NCBI RefSeq assembly: GCF_024139115.2
Contig: NC_085140.1
Span: forward strand, 417,644,283-417,708,282
Direction of reading: 5' to 3'
Length of the DNA: 64,000 bases
Source: Armigeres subalbatus
Lineage: Eukaryota; Arthropoda; Insecta; Diptera; Culicidae
Shown here piece after piece: positions 10,901-22,145 of this stretch. Each line of letters begins with the position of its first letter. Position 1 is the first letter of the stretch. The position numbers were made by a program, and so were the translations under genes. The notes beneath the pieces are model-generated. The model was not told the origin of the DNA and did no database searches. It saw only the letters and a list, made by a program, of their open reading frames with translations.

Positions 10901-13900
10901 GCACATCAAGCGGTACGTGCTCTCCAGCTTCCGCAGGTAACTGGTTACCCCCAAAGCTCTCGCCCAGGACGTACCGCCGTACCTAAGAATAGATACGACA
11001 ACGCCTGACAGTAGCCTACGTCTACTGGCACACACACACCGCACAACTGTTGGACATCATCCTCGATAATGCCGCAACATCAGTCGAAGTCCCCTTGCAC
11101 ACATAATTGACATGGCTGGCGAAGGTCAGCTTGTCGTCTTTTACGATTCCAAGGAGCTTCAAACTCCGCTTTGATGCGATCGCGACTTCACCCACATAAA
11201 TTACTGCATTTTGAACCGAATTGCGGTTGTTGACGATAGCCACCTCCATCTTATGTTGAGCGAGCTCTAGGCCTCTAGCGCTCATCTAATCCGCCACCGT
11301 GCTGATAGCGTGTGCTGCGGTCAGTTCTACATCGAGAATCGATCTAACACCGATCTTAACACCAGGAGGAAACTTTAGCTTTAGAGCCCCGTTATACGTA
11401 AGGTTCCATAATACCGGGCCCAGTATTGAAACTTGCGGAACTCCTGCGGTAATAGGAACGCTTCTCTGACCGACATCGGTCTCGTGTAATTGGGTCCTAA
11501 AATGAAGAACCGATATTCGACTTTATTTCCGGGAACGATGAAGTTAATCATCCTGAACGCGTCAGTTTTTCTATTGACTCAAAAATTGAAAGAAACATTG
11601 TTTAATTTGAAATTTGAAAATAGATGAAAAATGCTTCCTTGACATTTTCGGTCTTGTTTGAAGTAAGGATTCAAACGCACTAGCAAAACACCGCAGGGCG
11701 CTTGACTCAACCTTTGACAGTTAATATATGGGCCTGACGTTTTAGGCTTATGGTTGATTCGTTCTGAAATGTTGCACAGGCCAATTTTTGCCTCAAAATG
11801 TATTAAACATAAAAATATTATTTTTAATGTTTTAGACTTTTACCAGATTTTTTATAACATCGGTCCAAGTATGTTTGACCGATGCACTATCGTTTGCAAC
11901 CATAAACGAGGTAGGGCTTTAGGACCCAATAGTACAAGGTTCTGGAAATAGCTTTTCAAAATCCGGTACAGGCCCACCGGCAGGCTAAGCCGGTGTATTA
12001 AGAGTGCGATGGCATCCCAGCTTGCGCTGTTAAATGCGTTCTTCACCAAGTGTCACTAACGCGCAGTATCGAATACTTCGCCTTTTCTGTTGTATCGCTA
12101 TCTCGGCAGTCTTTACCACCGAGTTAATAGCGCCCAACGTGGCATTACCCTTGCGCAAACCGAACCGATTGCTTGACAGCCCGTTTGTACCCACTGAGTA
12201 CGGGGTCAGCTTGTTGAGGATGATCCTCCCTAACAACTTGCCCGTCGTGTCTATAAGTCAGATTAGTCTATAAGCCTTCTCCCGGCCTTCGGCAACAACA
12301 CCAATTTCTGCCTTTTCCATCTTTCGGGGAATCTACAGTCTACACTCATCAAGGCATCCCTGCATAGCTATCCTCAACATGTTCGGGTTCGCTATGATTG
12401 CTGCCTTGAGTGCGCTGTGCACATACTGGCGCAGATGAGGCACTTCGGTGCCTTATCGCATTCCTGCGCCTTGTGCCCTTCCTCACCACAACGACGACAC
12501 AGGTTGCTACGGTCTGGGCCCTTAGTCCAGTAATCTAAGGTAGGCCAAAGGAACCGCCTCTTAGGCGTACAGAGGTCTTCTCGACTTCTGTACCGCACTG
12601 GTCTCTGACGGCAAAGACGACGTCGTCCGCGTTCGTGACCTCGTGCACTGGAGGGTCACTTCCGTCCCCAACGACCTCACCTCGACGTCGTCACCCAAGA
12701 CCTCTTGGGCCAGCTTCCTGTAGTCAGTCCCACTAGCCTGCGCTCCGCATTTCAGAACCAAGATCATTTCACCGGTCTTGGTGTGTCTGATGCTTCGCAC
12801 GTCCTGACCCAGCGCCGAAAGCTTTTCGGCCGCCCGCATCGATTGAAGGACTTCAGCGTACTTTTGCTTATCAGTTTTTACCAACAAGGCCTCGCCTCTG
12901 TCCTTAGCTTTCTTTGCGGGTCGAGATGCGTTCGACTTTCACTTTGCCCTTATGATCAACTGCCAGGGATTTTCGGTCCCTTGTGCCAATGGCACAGGCC
13001 GGTTGGTACCCTCTTGCGGTCCGGCGACTTGCCTCTGGTTGGTGCCTTTCGCCTTTTTGGGCCGAGAAGTCACCTTCTCGGGTCGACGCCCTTCGGGCTC
13101 CTCTGCTCCCCGATCTGCTTCGTCCATACGACGTTTGGCATGAAACGCACCATCTATGGGCTATGGTGGTCATCCATTGAGTGCATTCACCATTACCGCG
13201 ACAGTAACCACGCCGCGTTTTTTTTAATTGTTTGTAAATGCTTGTTTGTGGGACGACCTACATTGTGTTTTTTTATGATGATTCTCCGGCGACGAATAAA
13301 GAAAACTTTGCTTGATCTGAACTTTTTTGAAGGAACTCCTGAAGGAAACTCCTAAAGAATTCCTGCAATTTTGAATAGAATATCCGAAGATGTCCCAAGA
13401 GAAACATTCCAAAGAAATCCCCAAAGGCTTTCCCAGTTTATTGCTTAACTAGACGATAAAATAAAATTAAAAGTTCGTAATGTTTAAAACTGCCTAAAAT
13501 AAGCAAAGAAAGAACTTAAGCATCAATTGTTATTATCTCTTCAGTTTCAAAATTAGTGACGGTCGCCTTTAGTAAAAACAACGTTTTTACTAAATTATTC
13601 GTTTATCTGATTAACCTGCTTTTATAATGAAAACCACTTCTATGAATATTACAGGGTGTCGACTACCTGGAAAAACCTGGAAAGTCAGGGAAAGTCAGGG
13701 AATTTCATTTTGGACCTGGAATGTCAGGGAAAGTCAGGGAATTTTAATTGAGGTCAGGGAAAAAAAATCACAAAACCCAATATTGAAAATTTATAGTGAT
13801 TTTTTATTAATTCGAACAATATACTAAACTTACTTATGACAATGAAACTCTGAATTAATTTTAATCCATTGAAAAAGGACCAATCAAGGTACTGAAACGT

Positions 13901-16900
13901 CGGATCATAATTAATATAACGTTTTAGCTGTTCATCAGACTTCATAGCCGATAAACAATACTTCGAGGCAGTTACAGTCGAAAACCACTTCGACTATCAA
14001 GCTATAAAGCTTATTTTTGGGTGTGGCCGTTGGCAGTCTCTAGACTAAAAGTCTACTCCGGACCCTTTTCATGTTCCCCATGGTAATAGAGTTTGTTTCT
14101 ATTAATCTCTAAGCAATAACAGCCACGTCCCAAAGCCACGTTGCTCAAATGGTCACTGTTGAGACCTGATCCATATTGTCCCCTTTAATATTAGATTATT
14201 TAGATGGTGTGGTTTTGTGTCGGAGTTGATTTGATTTTTTTTTGCAGTTTCCTTATTATTAGCGTTTGAGTCATGTTCCCATCAACCAAGAAGTTCTGGA
14301 AGTTTGTTCAAATACTTAATCATCAATCGCGAGAGCAATTCCTTATCAAACTATGTTGTTGTATTTATGATATAGGAAAAATTCATTAAATGCGATCTAT
14401 CTTGATAAATTCCAATTGCTGATTAGTAACCAACTCTAATGAAAAACCTAATATATCACATTACCTATTGAAGAAAATGTAACGCCCAAATATATCTAGT
14501 GAAAGCAGTCGAAACTGAATCAAATGGCTGAAATAGGGCATAGTTCAGAGCCGTTCAACAAACAATCACCAAACATGTTCAACCTACAACCAACAACTAG
14601 ATATTTGGAAGCTTGTTAAAAGAAAACGCCGAATAGTATCTTTGTAGACCTGTGACGGCACTCCACAGTATCGGCATCATCTTCAAACAAGATTCTGTAG
14701 GTAACGTTTTAAAAACATTTCGTGAACTTCCATTTGATGACGGGCTTATAAAGTCATTAGACGATCCTCACGTCCTTAGGTGGACAAATTAATGGTCATG
14801 TAGAGAGAATGTTAACGGATAACAGCAACATACGGTCTACCTCATGAACGTAGGTGGCGATGTTTTCAATTAAACGTTACTCGATACTCCAAAATCATGC
14901 TCGGACGCAAGAGGAAGAAAAAATTGTTGTCAATAATAATGTTTCAGTTTCACATTCACAGCTTTTTATGTTTATAAAACAACTTTATCAGGAAATATTC
15001 TGGTTGATCTTTGAAAATTTTCTCCAGAAATTAATTCAGAATTCTCACTGAAACATAAAAAAAAATCTCAAAGGATTTAAACAAGCTGCCTCGATAGTTT
15101 TTATCCTGAAGCTCCTCGATGGATGTTCAGTAGATTTTTTCAAAAGGTCCGCTCCAAAAACTTGGTAGATTGTATGGTGTTTACTCAAATTTGAATTGAA
15201 TGTCTTCGTGAAGGGATTCATATAAAAAATATGCCAAGGAGTCTTTGTTGCAGTTGTCTGCTTTTCTATAAATAAAGCAATACTGAAACTCCAAGACCAT
15301 TTTTGAAAAACGACATAAAACCAATCAAATAAATGGAGTAGGTGTAGCTCCCCTTAGCATTTACGACTAGTTATGCCACTAATCCATAATCACGACCTAA
15401 TATTCTATGCATATTTTGGATGGGACCATTGCTTTACGACCTGAGTGTATTCAGATCAAAATATTGAAAGTATTTCAGTGGTTAGAATATTTTGCTGTGC
15501 TTACTGTAAGTGCTGCATAGATTTATGTGAGCTTGTAGGTATTGGTCTGTAACTTCTTTTAGAAGTCCAAAAACTCCACAGAGTGTGAATAAGAATTCTA
15601 TACTTGAGAGCCAGTGGAGGTTTCTCGGTGTTCATGAAAATACCTAATCCGTAAAAATTTTAACGGCATTAGAAGGATATCTAGAAACATCTGACTGTTT
15701 GGAAAGAATTCATAAGTTGTGTCAAAAGATTTCACACAAATTTCCTGAATAATAAGGAAAACTTCAACGATTTGAAGTAGTCCGTCAATAGTCTTGGAGG
15801 TCTATTGCGATTCCAGGGAGTCCGTGAGAATTCCCAATGGTAGATTAAGGCACCAGAAAAGTTATAACTTTAATTGGAGCCAATTTTAGAAAGATGTGGA
15901 TTATGAAAATCTTTCAGGAGTTCTGCGCATTTACTTGAAACTATGTGAACGACAAGAACTACCTACGATATTCTAAAAATCCTTAATGTTCTGTTTCTAG
16001 AAGTTATTAGGCTTCCAGTAGCTCAGGAACTCATATGGATTTCAAGGATTCACACATGAAGAGATTTTCATACGCTTCTAGGAATTGAAAAAAAAATATT
16101 TCTCATACCTGGAATTCTTAGAGGAATGGTCTGGAAAGTCAGGGAAAGTCAGGGAATTTGATTCTTAAATTTGAGTCGACACCCTGTATTAGTTTGGAGC
16201 TGTCCATATACCACGTGGACAGGTTTTGGCCAGTTTAAGATACCCCCTTCCCCCGCGTGGACAATTGCTCATATAAATTTTCAAAAATTTGTATGAACCT
16301 TGGACACTTACCCTCCTCCCCCAAAATTGTCGACGTGGAATATGGATCGCCCCTTTCCTATTTACCCTTTAAATTTATTTATATCTTATTTCAAAAAAAT
16401 ATCTGCAACATGTATAACACAAAACCGTGCTTCGAAATGTTAAGTGTTTAATCAACGTAAACCTGAAAAAAACTGAAAAAATCTGGAACTTTCTATTTTG
16501 AAAGTGAGTTGACACCCTGTGTACGAGAACGGCAAAAATATAACGGTTAGACAAAATCCTTATTGAGCATGAGCATAATGACCGTGCATTTCGTAGTTGC
16601 TGAAATGATTGACCAGAACGATCGCAAATGCATAGATAACTGGATGTAAGCATGGAATTTGCTCTCTAACCTCAATGTACACAGTCCGAGAGATCTAGTA
16701 TTTTAAATGGTGGGTAACAGCACGTCCTCACGGCCTATCGGGGATGGGAAGGAATTGATAATACAATCACGCGTCCAATGCAAGCCGTAAACACCTCTGC
16801 ATTCGCCACGAGCTCATGCGTAATTTTGATGGAATATGGGGGTTAGGTTCTATGACAGAGGTTCGTATTGGTTAACGGGTTGCCAATGTAATAGTTATGA

Positions 16901-19900
16901 AACGGTGATGAGTAGCTATTCTAATTGGATGCCAAGTTACCTGCAAAAACTAGTCAAGTTGTAGACATATGATAGAAGATGGAAGCGTTATGAAAGCCCA
17001 TTTACAGTTCTAGCGATTGGTAGAATATGATAAATATATGTAAAGATACAACGTAACAGAAATGGAGCGGGCAAAAACATGCTGATACCTTAATGATGAA
17101 CACTCACCGCGAATATACTGTTCCGCTGCCCAAAGCGTGCGCCCAGCTCCTCCATTAGCTCTTCGTGAGCTTTGCTGAATCCAACCGCACTCGTGCGCTT
17201 CAGTTCCTCAAGATTGTGCACCACATCGTCGCAGTTGGTTTTCGTTTCCAGCAGGATGTCCGACAAATGGCAAATGTTGTCTCGCAAATCGGCAATCATG
17301 ACGACATACTTGTGCGCTACCGAATAGTAGAAGATCACTGCACAGTCCAACAGCTCGCAAATCGACTGTGCTTCATCCATATGGCCGGCGTTTATTGGTC
17401 CATTGGTGCCGCCCGGGCGGCTCGATCCAAGGGACGGCTCCCCTGTCTGGTGTTGCACCTCAGAGGCGGTGCTAGAAATGTTCGAAATTAAATAAATGAT
17501 TCAAACCTAAGAGGTATAGAGAATGCTCACTTGGAGGCAGCTCTTGATATAAGTGAATATGTAGTGTTGGGCCCTCCGGATACGAGGAAAATTGCGGAAT
17601 CCAAAAATGCATTGAAGGCGGCTAAAATAGGTTTAAATCTACGTACACAACTTCTAAAGCAACACGAAAATGAATACCTATCTCATTCCTTAAATCGGAC
17701 TGCTGATCGACCGCCGCCAAACTGGAGTGGTCTTCGCCAAGTCTTTCAATCAGCTGCTGTCGAAAGTGTTTTTTGAGATAGGACAAAACACCTCCGATGC
17801 GGTCTATGTTTGTATACCGGAAAGTACCATCGTAAAAATATCGATAGTCAATGAAGGGATGCAGAGATGATGTGGACGATGAGACGATGGACGATGACAC
17901 CTCTTCATCCCAGAGGGTACGAGCGACATCAAGCAACGTGCAAAGAAATGAGAGACCAATAGCAGGTTGCGTCGAAGATGAATAAAGACCCTGGAATATA
18001 CAATTGATAGGTCATGAATGACAATTGATAAAGCATTATGCCCATACCATAAAGGAAACTGGAAGTTAACGAAACATTGGAATATCAAATCCAATTTACT
18101 TAATAAAATTTAACATTGTAGAATTATGCGTAGACGGACAATAGAATGGGACCTTAATCATTTGCCATCGTCATTTGTCACCAGACACCGATAGCAAATG
18201 AAATTCGGGAGCGGAAGTGGAACTTGGTCGGTGACATCTATCATAGGGACGGAAGCGAATTTTATAAACAAGCGTTTAATCCCAATACAGGCATACCCAG
18301 AGGTTCCTAGTAGCTTAGACTCCACAAAGAAGTTTAAGGCGATAGCAGACAATCGCCTAGGATGAAAATTTTTCAAGTCGGCTTCTACACCAGTCGGAGT
18401 GCGCAGGACCGATAAGTAAGCGCAATTTATGGCTTACATTTGCACAAGACGACAGAATAAAATAAAACAAAGGATTTGAAAATATACGACATAAAACGTG
18501 CTTGAAAAAGCATGCACAACTGTTAATATGTAGGTGAAAACATCCTTATCTGAATTCATCCTACGTGACCGAGTAAAAGCGACAATCTTACCCTCATCTC
18601 GGCATTATTATCCATTACAAACTTCCGCAACTTCGCCATAAAAATCTTCCGGCTCGCAGGCGTGCTGCCGTCCTCTCCGTCACGGTTGTTGAGCAAAATG
18701 TGTATCAGATTTTTCTGCAGCGTGTAAAGCACGCCGGTGTGCGCTTTGAGCTTTTCGCATGCGGTCAGGTAGGCCTGTTTCGATCCTCCCAAACCCTCCG
18801 TCCAGATGGCATCATCCGGAAGGAGTTGCTCTAGTGTCGATTCATCGGGTGGCTTCGTGTACAGGAACAGAGGTAGGCAGTTTTTCTTGAAGAACTTAAA
18901 TTCTAGAAGATACTTTCTGGTTTGTGGATGCTGGCAAATGCACGTCAAAATAACGATGATTTTTCGTTGTTTTTCATATTCTAGATCTACTGGTGTTTCC
19001 TTGTAAGTGTTGGCAAGAAAGTTGAGCAATTTTTTCAAGAAAAGTTTGATTTCCTCCAGTTCTAAATAAGTCCACAATAGTGTGAGAAATGTACCCAATG
19101 TACTTTCTGGAGAACCTGGCTGGATGGGAGATTCGTTTTTGGTGTTGCTTCTTAGTACGCACATACTTTTCATATATTTGAACACCTTGTCTTCAACTAC
19201 ATAAGAATTGCCCAGTAAAGGGGCAATTCGTTCGATCAACATCGAGGCAATCAACATGTATAAGGATTCAACTGATAAGCAAGCACTATTAGAAGCTGGC
19301 GAATCCTGATCATTCCGAGTGTGTCGTGAAATCCCTCCAGCGAGATTTACAATATACTTGAGAAGGCATTCTGCCTGGTACAAAAGGACACTTGGGGCCT
19401 CTTGCAAGCACCGATAACCTTCGACAGGATATTTCAATGGGGAGCCACCAAAATTGGCAGTGAGGCTATCATTGAATGCTAGGGACACTGCGGGATACAA
19501 CGCCAACCCTGGTCCTCTTTCAATATCCTTGAAAGCTTCTCCTAGCGCACCACCATTACGGTAGTATTCTATTCGCCCTTCGTCCATATCCAAACAGATA
19601 CCAAACACGTCACCGGATCTCCAAAATGGTCCATATTTCTGCGTGCAAACATGCCATATCCGTTGTTTGCTGCCATCTAGACCGTAGCTGTATCGAGTGT
19701 CACCAACTCCTGTGTCTTGGGTGAACTTACAGTGTGCAGAGCACCATCCAATTTGCATCACACCTTTAGACCGAAGTTGAACCTAAAATCAATAAAAAAA
19801 ATATTTATGTTTCACATCAGACTAATTTTCTTAATTGGCTAGAACCACGCCCTGACATGAAACAAATTTATCGTCGCATTCATACCTCGTACATCCATCT

Positions 19901-20307
19901 TCCAGAGTACACACAGCAGTTGGCCTTCACCGTAGAGAAAGCATTTTGCGACTGCAATGTTAATTTGTCCTTAGACACCAGAATTGAACCATCCTCTGTA
20001 GCATCGAATACGGTCCGCTTCGGACCAAGCCGCCCTGTAACAGTCCCGTCCGCCAAATCACCGCCATCATCCGGAAAAGTATGATTCTGCAGCTTTTCCG
20101 CCAGCCAGGATTCGATGTCCGTCAGATACCTTTATTGGAACATAAAAGGGGGAAAACTTATTTTCATTGTAATAATGATTGCAACCATCAAGGTCACTGA
20201 ACTTACCCCGACAACAAAGAAGAGGAATCGACATTGTCGTCAAAGTCCGTCGCCGTTATCGGACACTCCCCACCAAAAACGCTGGACAGTACACCCGCAA
20301 AGTCCAT
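4224..20307 (-). CDS. RNF123: E3 ubiquitin-protein ligase RNF123 (KPC1), 11 exons
   Basis: I reconstructed coding exons at 20307-20207, 20129-19886, 19782-18592, 17990-17678, 17621-17531, 17471-17108, 6580-5813, 5739-5551, 5522-4997, 4938-4761 and 4434-4224. All junctions are GT-AG. Phases are continuous over 4176 bases, giving 1391 aa, close to the roughly 1.3-kb-residue vertebrate RNF123. Domain order is SPRY at the N-terminus, long helical middle, C-terminal C3HC4 RING. In mammals this is the catalytic subunit of the KPC complex, a cytoplasmic ubiquitin ligase for p27Kip1 and a processing ligase for NF-kB1 p105; the insect substrate is unknown. The start is the ATG at 20307 in a favourable context (CACGATGG). 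The start chosen gives a shorter N-terminus than in vertebrates, so an upstream exon cannot be excluded. No frameshift or stop was seen. Confidence 0.95.
4997..6580 (-). CDS. RNF123: RNF123 exons 7-9: conserved helical C-terminal half
   Basis: Exon 7 (5813-6580) encodes 256 residues. It includes PYENRAWGQSNWLLLRFW and LNSVLSQLNWAFSEF, the most conserved non-domain blocks of the family. Exon 8 (5551-5739) has LKICSMCFELTVSLMRALEM. Exon 9 (4997-5522) has a Ser/Asn-rich insertion and ends in the segment before the RING. Exon 7 follows a 10.5-kb intron with a good acceptor (TCATTCCAG). Introns 7 and 8 are short (73 and 28 bases). The 28-base intron between 5523 and 5550 is unusually small, so the exact exon 8/9 splice needs cDNA. 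Confidence 0.87.
6655..6800. repeat. degenerate short repeat (CCCCAAAAT / CCAGAAT type)
   Basis: Irregular tandem units such as TCCCCAAAAT, TCTGTTCCCC, CATTCCCCAG and ATTCCTCAGAAT recur every 12-20 bases. This is a low-complexity tract like those at 1-640 and 13325-13440. No coding evidence. Confidence 0.45.
6940..7356 (+). pseudogene. Ty3/gypsy pol remnant, upstream part
   Basis: The frame begins near FGYVDILSRL, the conserved tether between RNase H and integrase of Ty3/gypsy pol. It runs into the integrase zinc-binding (HHCC) region ending LHKGHPGI. There are in-frame stops near 7192 and 7330. The 3' part of the same integrase continues at 10336 after a hAT insertion. This is a dead fragment with no LTR visible. 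Confidence 0.75.
7357..10327. mobile_element. hAT-superfamily element, about 2.97 kb, no transposase frame
   Basis: Terminal inverted repeats CAGGCCTGGTAGCG (left) and CAGGGCTGGTAGCG (right, reverse complement) differ at one base of 14. The 8-bp duplication CATATAAC lies at 7349-7356 and 10328-10335. Both features are diagnostic of hAT elements. AGTCACTTTTT-type motifs recur several times inside both ends, as hAT subterminal transposase-binding repeats do. The interior is AT-rich with only short frames, so it is non-autonomous or decayed. A foldback (about 9955-10163) and a segment resembling the 23109 element (about 9740-9800) are nested within. Confidence 0.88.
10328..10606 (+). pseudogene. 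Ty3/gypsy integrase remnant, downstream part
   Basis: The frame opens YVYWPGNDEHI, carries the CVEC of the HHCC zinc finger, and then the catalytic-core start with HADYAG (first Asp) and VVDALTKWPEV (second Asp region). It is cut off near SREIF, where opposite-strand R1-type LINE sequence begins at about 10610-10617. Removing the hAT insert restores frame continuity with 6940-7356, which shows the order of insertions. Confidence 0.8.
10617..12236 (-). pseudogene. R1-clade LINE ORF2 remnant (RT and C-terminal region)
   Basis: Reading on -, segments in order match an R1-type reverse transcriptase. They are AINSVVKTAEIAIQ and SNRFGLRKG (12030-12236), KNAFNSASWDAIALLIHRL (11852-12049), VPQVSILGPVLW (near 11430), the thumb KRSLKLLGIVKDDKLTF (11022-11285) and STYRLMCFKVISAYLTISHD (10748-11044). 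RNase H-like GRPHGEVRFHLTQFLSGHGC (10509-10736) follows. The YADD/FADD catalytic box expected between them is missing: GVKI runs straight into GVRS. About 300 bases near 11540-11850 look inserted. The element is broken in every frame. Confidence 0.75.
12392..13180 (-). pseudogene. R1-clade LINE ORF1 (gag-like) remnant
   Basis: On -, 12904-13173 is a basic N-terminal region. 12561-12887 has the ORF1 core (MRAAEKLSALGQDVRSIRHT, then a conserved KLAQEVLGDDVEV stretch). 12392-12598 has a zinc knuckle CRRCGEEGHKAQEC (C-x2-C-x4-H-x4-C) and a second, partial CLIC...C. These lie upstream of the RT segments in the correct order for one LINE, but in different frames. Confidence 0.7.
13652..16186. mobile_element. 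2.5-kb TIR element with 5-bp TATTA duplication
   Basis: The left end is CAGGGTGTCGACTACCTGG, followed by repeated AAAGTCAGGGAAAGTCAGGG. The right end is the inverse (GTCAGGGAAAGTCAGGG... and GTCGACACCCTG). The 5-base direct repeat TATTA flanks both ends (13647-13651 and 16187-16191). The interior is AT-rich with no frame above 66 codons, so it is non-autonomous. The superfamily is unassigned: the 5-bp duplication argues against hAT (8) and Tc1/mariner (TA). A related end (GACACCCTGTG) recurs at 16509-16519. Confidence 0.7.
16192..17107. other. intronic sequence without recognised gene
   Basis: It contains two C-rich patches near 16240-16330 with repeated CGTGGAC, and a lone TIR-like end (GTTGACACCCTGTG, about 16506-16519) related to the 13652-16186 element. 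I see no exon or other element in the rest. Confidence 0.5.
17108..17990 (-). CDS. RNF123: RNF123 exons 4-6: middle region
   Basis: Exon 4 (17678-17990) holds LSFLCTLLDVARTLWDEE and the YFYDGTFRYTNIDRIGGVL segment, collinear with vertebrate RNF123. Exon 5 (17531-17621, 91 bases) is too short for ordinary ORF detection. I placed it because its acceptor TTTTAG and donor GTGAGC are good and only its phase (1 base in, 2 out) joins exons 4 and 6. Exon 6 (17108-17471) includes a Gly/Pro/Ser-rich linker and the helical stretch ELLDCAVIFYYSVAHKYV. The intron to exon 3 (17991-18591) shows no recognisable element. Confidence 0.88.
18592..20307 (-). CDS. RNF123: RNF123 exons 1-3: N-terminus and SPRY domain
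   Basis: Exon 1 (101 bases) starts MDFAGVLSS. Exon 2 (19886-20129) carries the start of the SPRY fold, ending CCVYSGRWMYE. Exon 3 (18592-19782, 397 codons) continues VQLRSKGVMQIGWC and then the GVGDTRYSYGLDG block typical of SPRY. SPRY ends near residue 245 at SPLKYP. The rest of exon 3 is helical and ends FMAKLRKFVMDNNAEMR at about residue 512. In the family SPRY is a protein-interaction module. Introns 1 and 2 are short (77 and 103 bases). Confidence 0.93.
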
Positions 20308-21150
20308 CGTGCCGTCGAAACTTAGTCACACCAATTACATTTTCACCAATTTAATATAAAATTTGACAACTTTTGATTGCCAGGTCTTGACACAAACACA
20401 CGACAAGAGGTCACAGATGTTAATGAATGAAAATGTTGAAAAGAGTACTACTCCGGTCGAGACGCGATGAATGCGGGAGGGGTTGGAGAAGTACGGCACC
20501 TGCGTGCTGCGCGTACGGTAGTTTACCGTTATCCACAACACCAGTTTGTTTACGAATTGAGCAAAACGCATGTGATGAAACCGGCATGAAAACAGCGAAA
20601 ACAGTGACTAGCTGTGTTGCTGAAATTATCAGAACGTCCATATTTTAGTACAGTGCAATTTTTCAAAGGCAAAAAACTGAATCTTATTAGATGCGTGCGG
20701 GCCGTGATGCATTATTATATCGATAAGCTTCTAAAATGAATAAAACGTATACGTTTATGACGATGTTAACATAAAATAATAACGTTTCTGGTGTTTATCA
20801 AGTGCATATTTTATCTCAAAGTTTTATGTTTATAATGTTTGTGTCATGGTTTTGTGTTTATAATGTTTGCTTCAATTTGTTATAATATGTTATTTATGTG
20901 TTTTTCTCTTCGAAAGTTTTCGATCAATTATATTATGTTGATTGTTTCACCTATACTTGTTTGAAACTTATTTGATCAAACAGCATAATTGGAATATTTG
21001 AAATTACACACATTGCGTTTGGCGCATTTTTGAGTTGGTGAAGCTTGGCGTGCAAAACGTTACTTTATTTAGTACATTCATTTAGCTTGCCTAATACAAC
21101 GAAAAAGCTTTTTATTTTATGAAAGTCTCTAACAGCCTGTATTGCATATA
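20308..21150. other. intergenic region upstream of RNF123
   Basis: This AT-rich region presumably contains the RNF123 promoter, read leftward. A CCAAT lies about 20 bases above the start codon (20331-20335 on +), but I cannot define a TATA box or initiator with confidence. Short T-rich repeats of the type TTTATAATGTTTGTGTCATGG near 20820-20880 are the only other pattern seen. Confidence 0.4.
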
Positions 21151-21222
21151 GGTTCCATGGTGTAACGGTTAGCACTCAGGACTTTGAATCCTGCGATCCG
21201 AGTTCAAATCTCGGTGGAACCT
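21151..21222 (+). tRNA. tRNA-Gln (TTG)
   Basis: This is a 72-base cloverleaf. The acceptor GGTTCCA pairs with TGGAACC, and the anticodon stem CAGGA/TCCTG encloses loop CTTTGAA with anticodon TTG at 21184-21186. The T arm has GTTCAAATC. There is no intron and CCA is not encoded. A T-run (CGTTTTT) just after it would serve as the Pol III terminator. Confidence 0.97.
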
Positions 21223-21639
21223 CGTTTTTGGCAAATTTTTACTTATTTTTATCCTATTATACCACCCACTTACTATACCTCCGATTTTATCACGTTTCCG
21301 ACCCGATTTTATCATCTCAAAAAAAAATTTATTGTTCTTTTTATGTTTGTAAATAAATACCGAAAAAAAAAAAAAGATTTTCATGAAATAACTTTCACCG
21401 TCTGTGGTTTATTATGAATCATTTCTGAGTAACTGTCAAGAATTTTGTAAGCCTTTTCGACAAGAAATTATGGGTTCCATTCACGTATTTTGTTTTCCCA
21501 AAATTTCATTGAGGCATAAATTGATTCATATTTGTGAAACAAAATTATTTTTTCTTTTTCTATTTTGTCACATTTCCTATTTTATCACCCCAAAATTCAC
21601 CAAGAGGGTGATAAAATCTGGATATTACTGTATTGCCTC

Positions 21640-22145
21640 TTTTGGTACAATCGCATGTCCACTCCTGACAGAGTACCTCACCAGCTGGAATATCTGTATC
21701 AACGCGGCGGAGACCCCTGCAGGTCATCATCTTCCACCAGTCGAAACCCCCAAAGCATGTTCTGCCTGTGGAAATGCAAAATGACTCAATGTCACAACAG
21801 TGAAATGGGCCAATCTTGCTGGAATATCCTGGTTTGACCCTAGACTTCAAGACATCATAGACATCAAGCCTAATTTACGAAAACAGGTTGACAAGTTATG
21901 CTCCTCGTGATCGAATACGGCATGTCGGTCTGGGAGAAGTGCGCCAAAACCAACCATCTCAAATTACAACGGGTGCAAAACATCTGAGGTCCACCGCCTG
22001 GCCGGGATCGAAACATTACATAAACGCCTTGGTAAGCACAAGGTTCAGGATCCGTTGATTAGCTACCGACCAAACAATAATTCGAGAGATAGTCTCCAAC
22101 TAGGTTTATCAAATTGTTTTATTTGTAAATATTAGTGTACATATT
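21640..22145 (+). pseudogene. Jockey-clade LINE 3' fragment
   Basis: The frame LTEYLTSWNICINAAET and the later segment LVIEYGMSVWEKCAKTNHLKLQRVQN match the C-terminal ORF2 of the Jockey-type LINE at 28871-33120. Their 3' ends are also alike (TTTGTAAATATTAGTGTACATA). It is 5'-truncated with internal deletions and frameshifts. Confidence 0.7.

Larger units (their letters stand above)
6581..17107 (-). other. RNF123 intron 6, 10.5 kb, filled with transposons
   Basis: The donor (GTGAGT) at 17107 and acceptor at 6581 join in phase 0. All other introns of this gene are under 0.7 kb. The expansion is explained by a gypsy remnant, a hAT element inside it, an R1-clade LINE and a 2.5-kb TIR element, listed separately. 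No host exon was found inside. The stretch 13181-13651 has only a short degenerate CTCC/GAATTCC repeat near 13325-13440. Confidence 0.85.

Noticed and set aside
17531..17776. 81-codon plus-strand frame
   Set aside because: Antisense to RNF123 exons 4 and 5.
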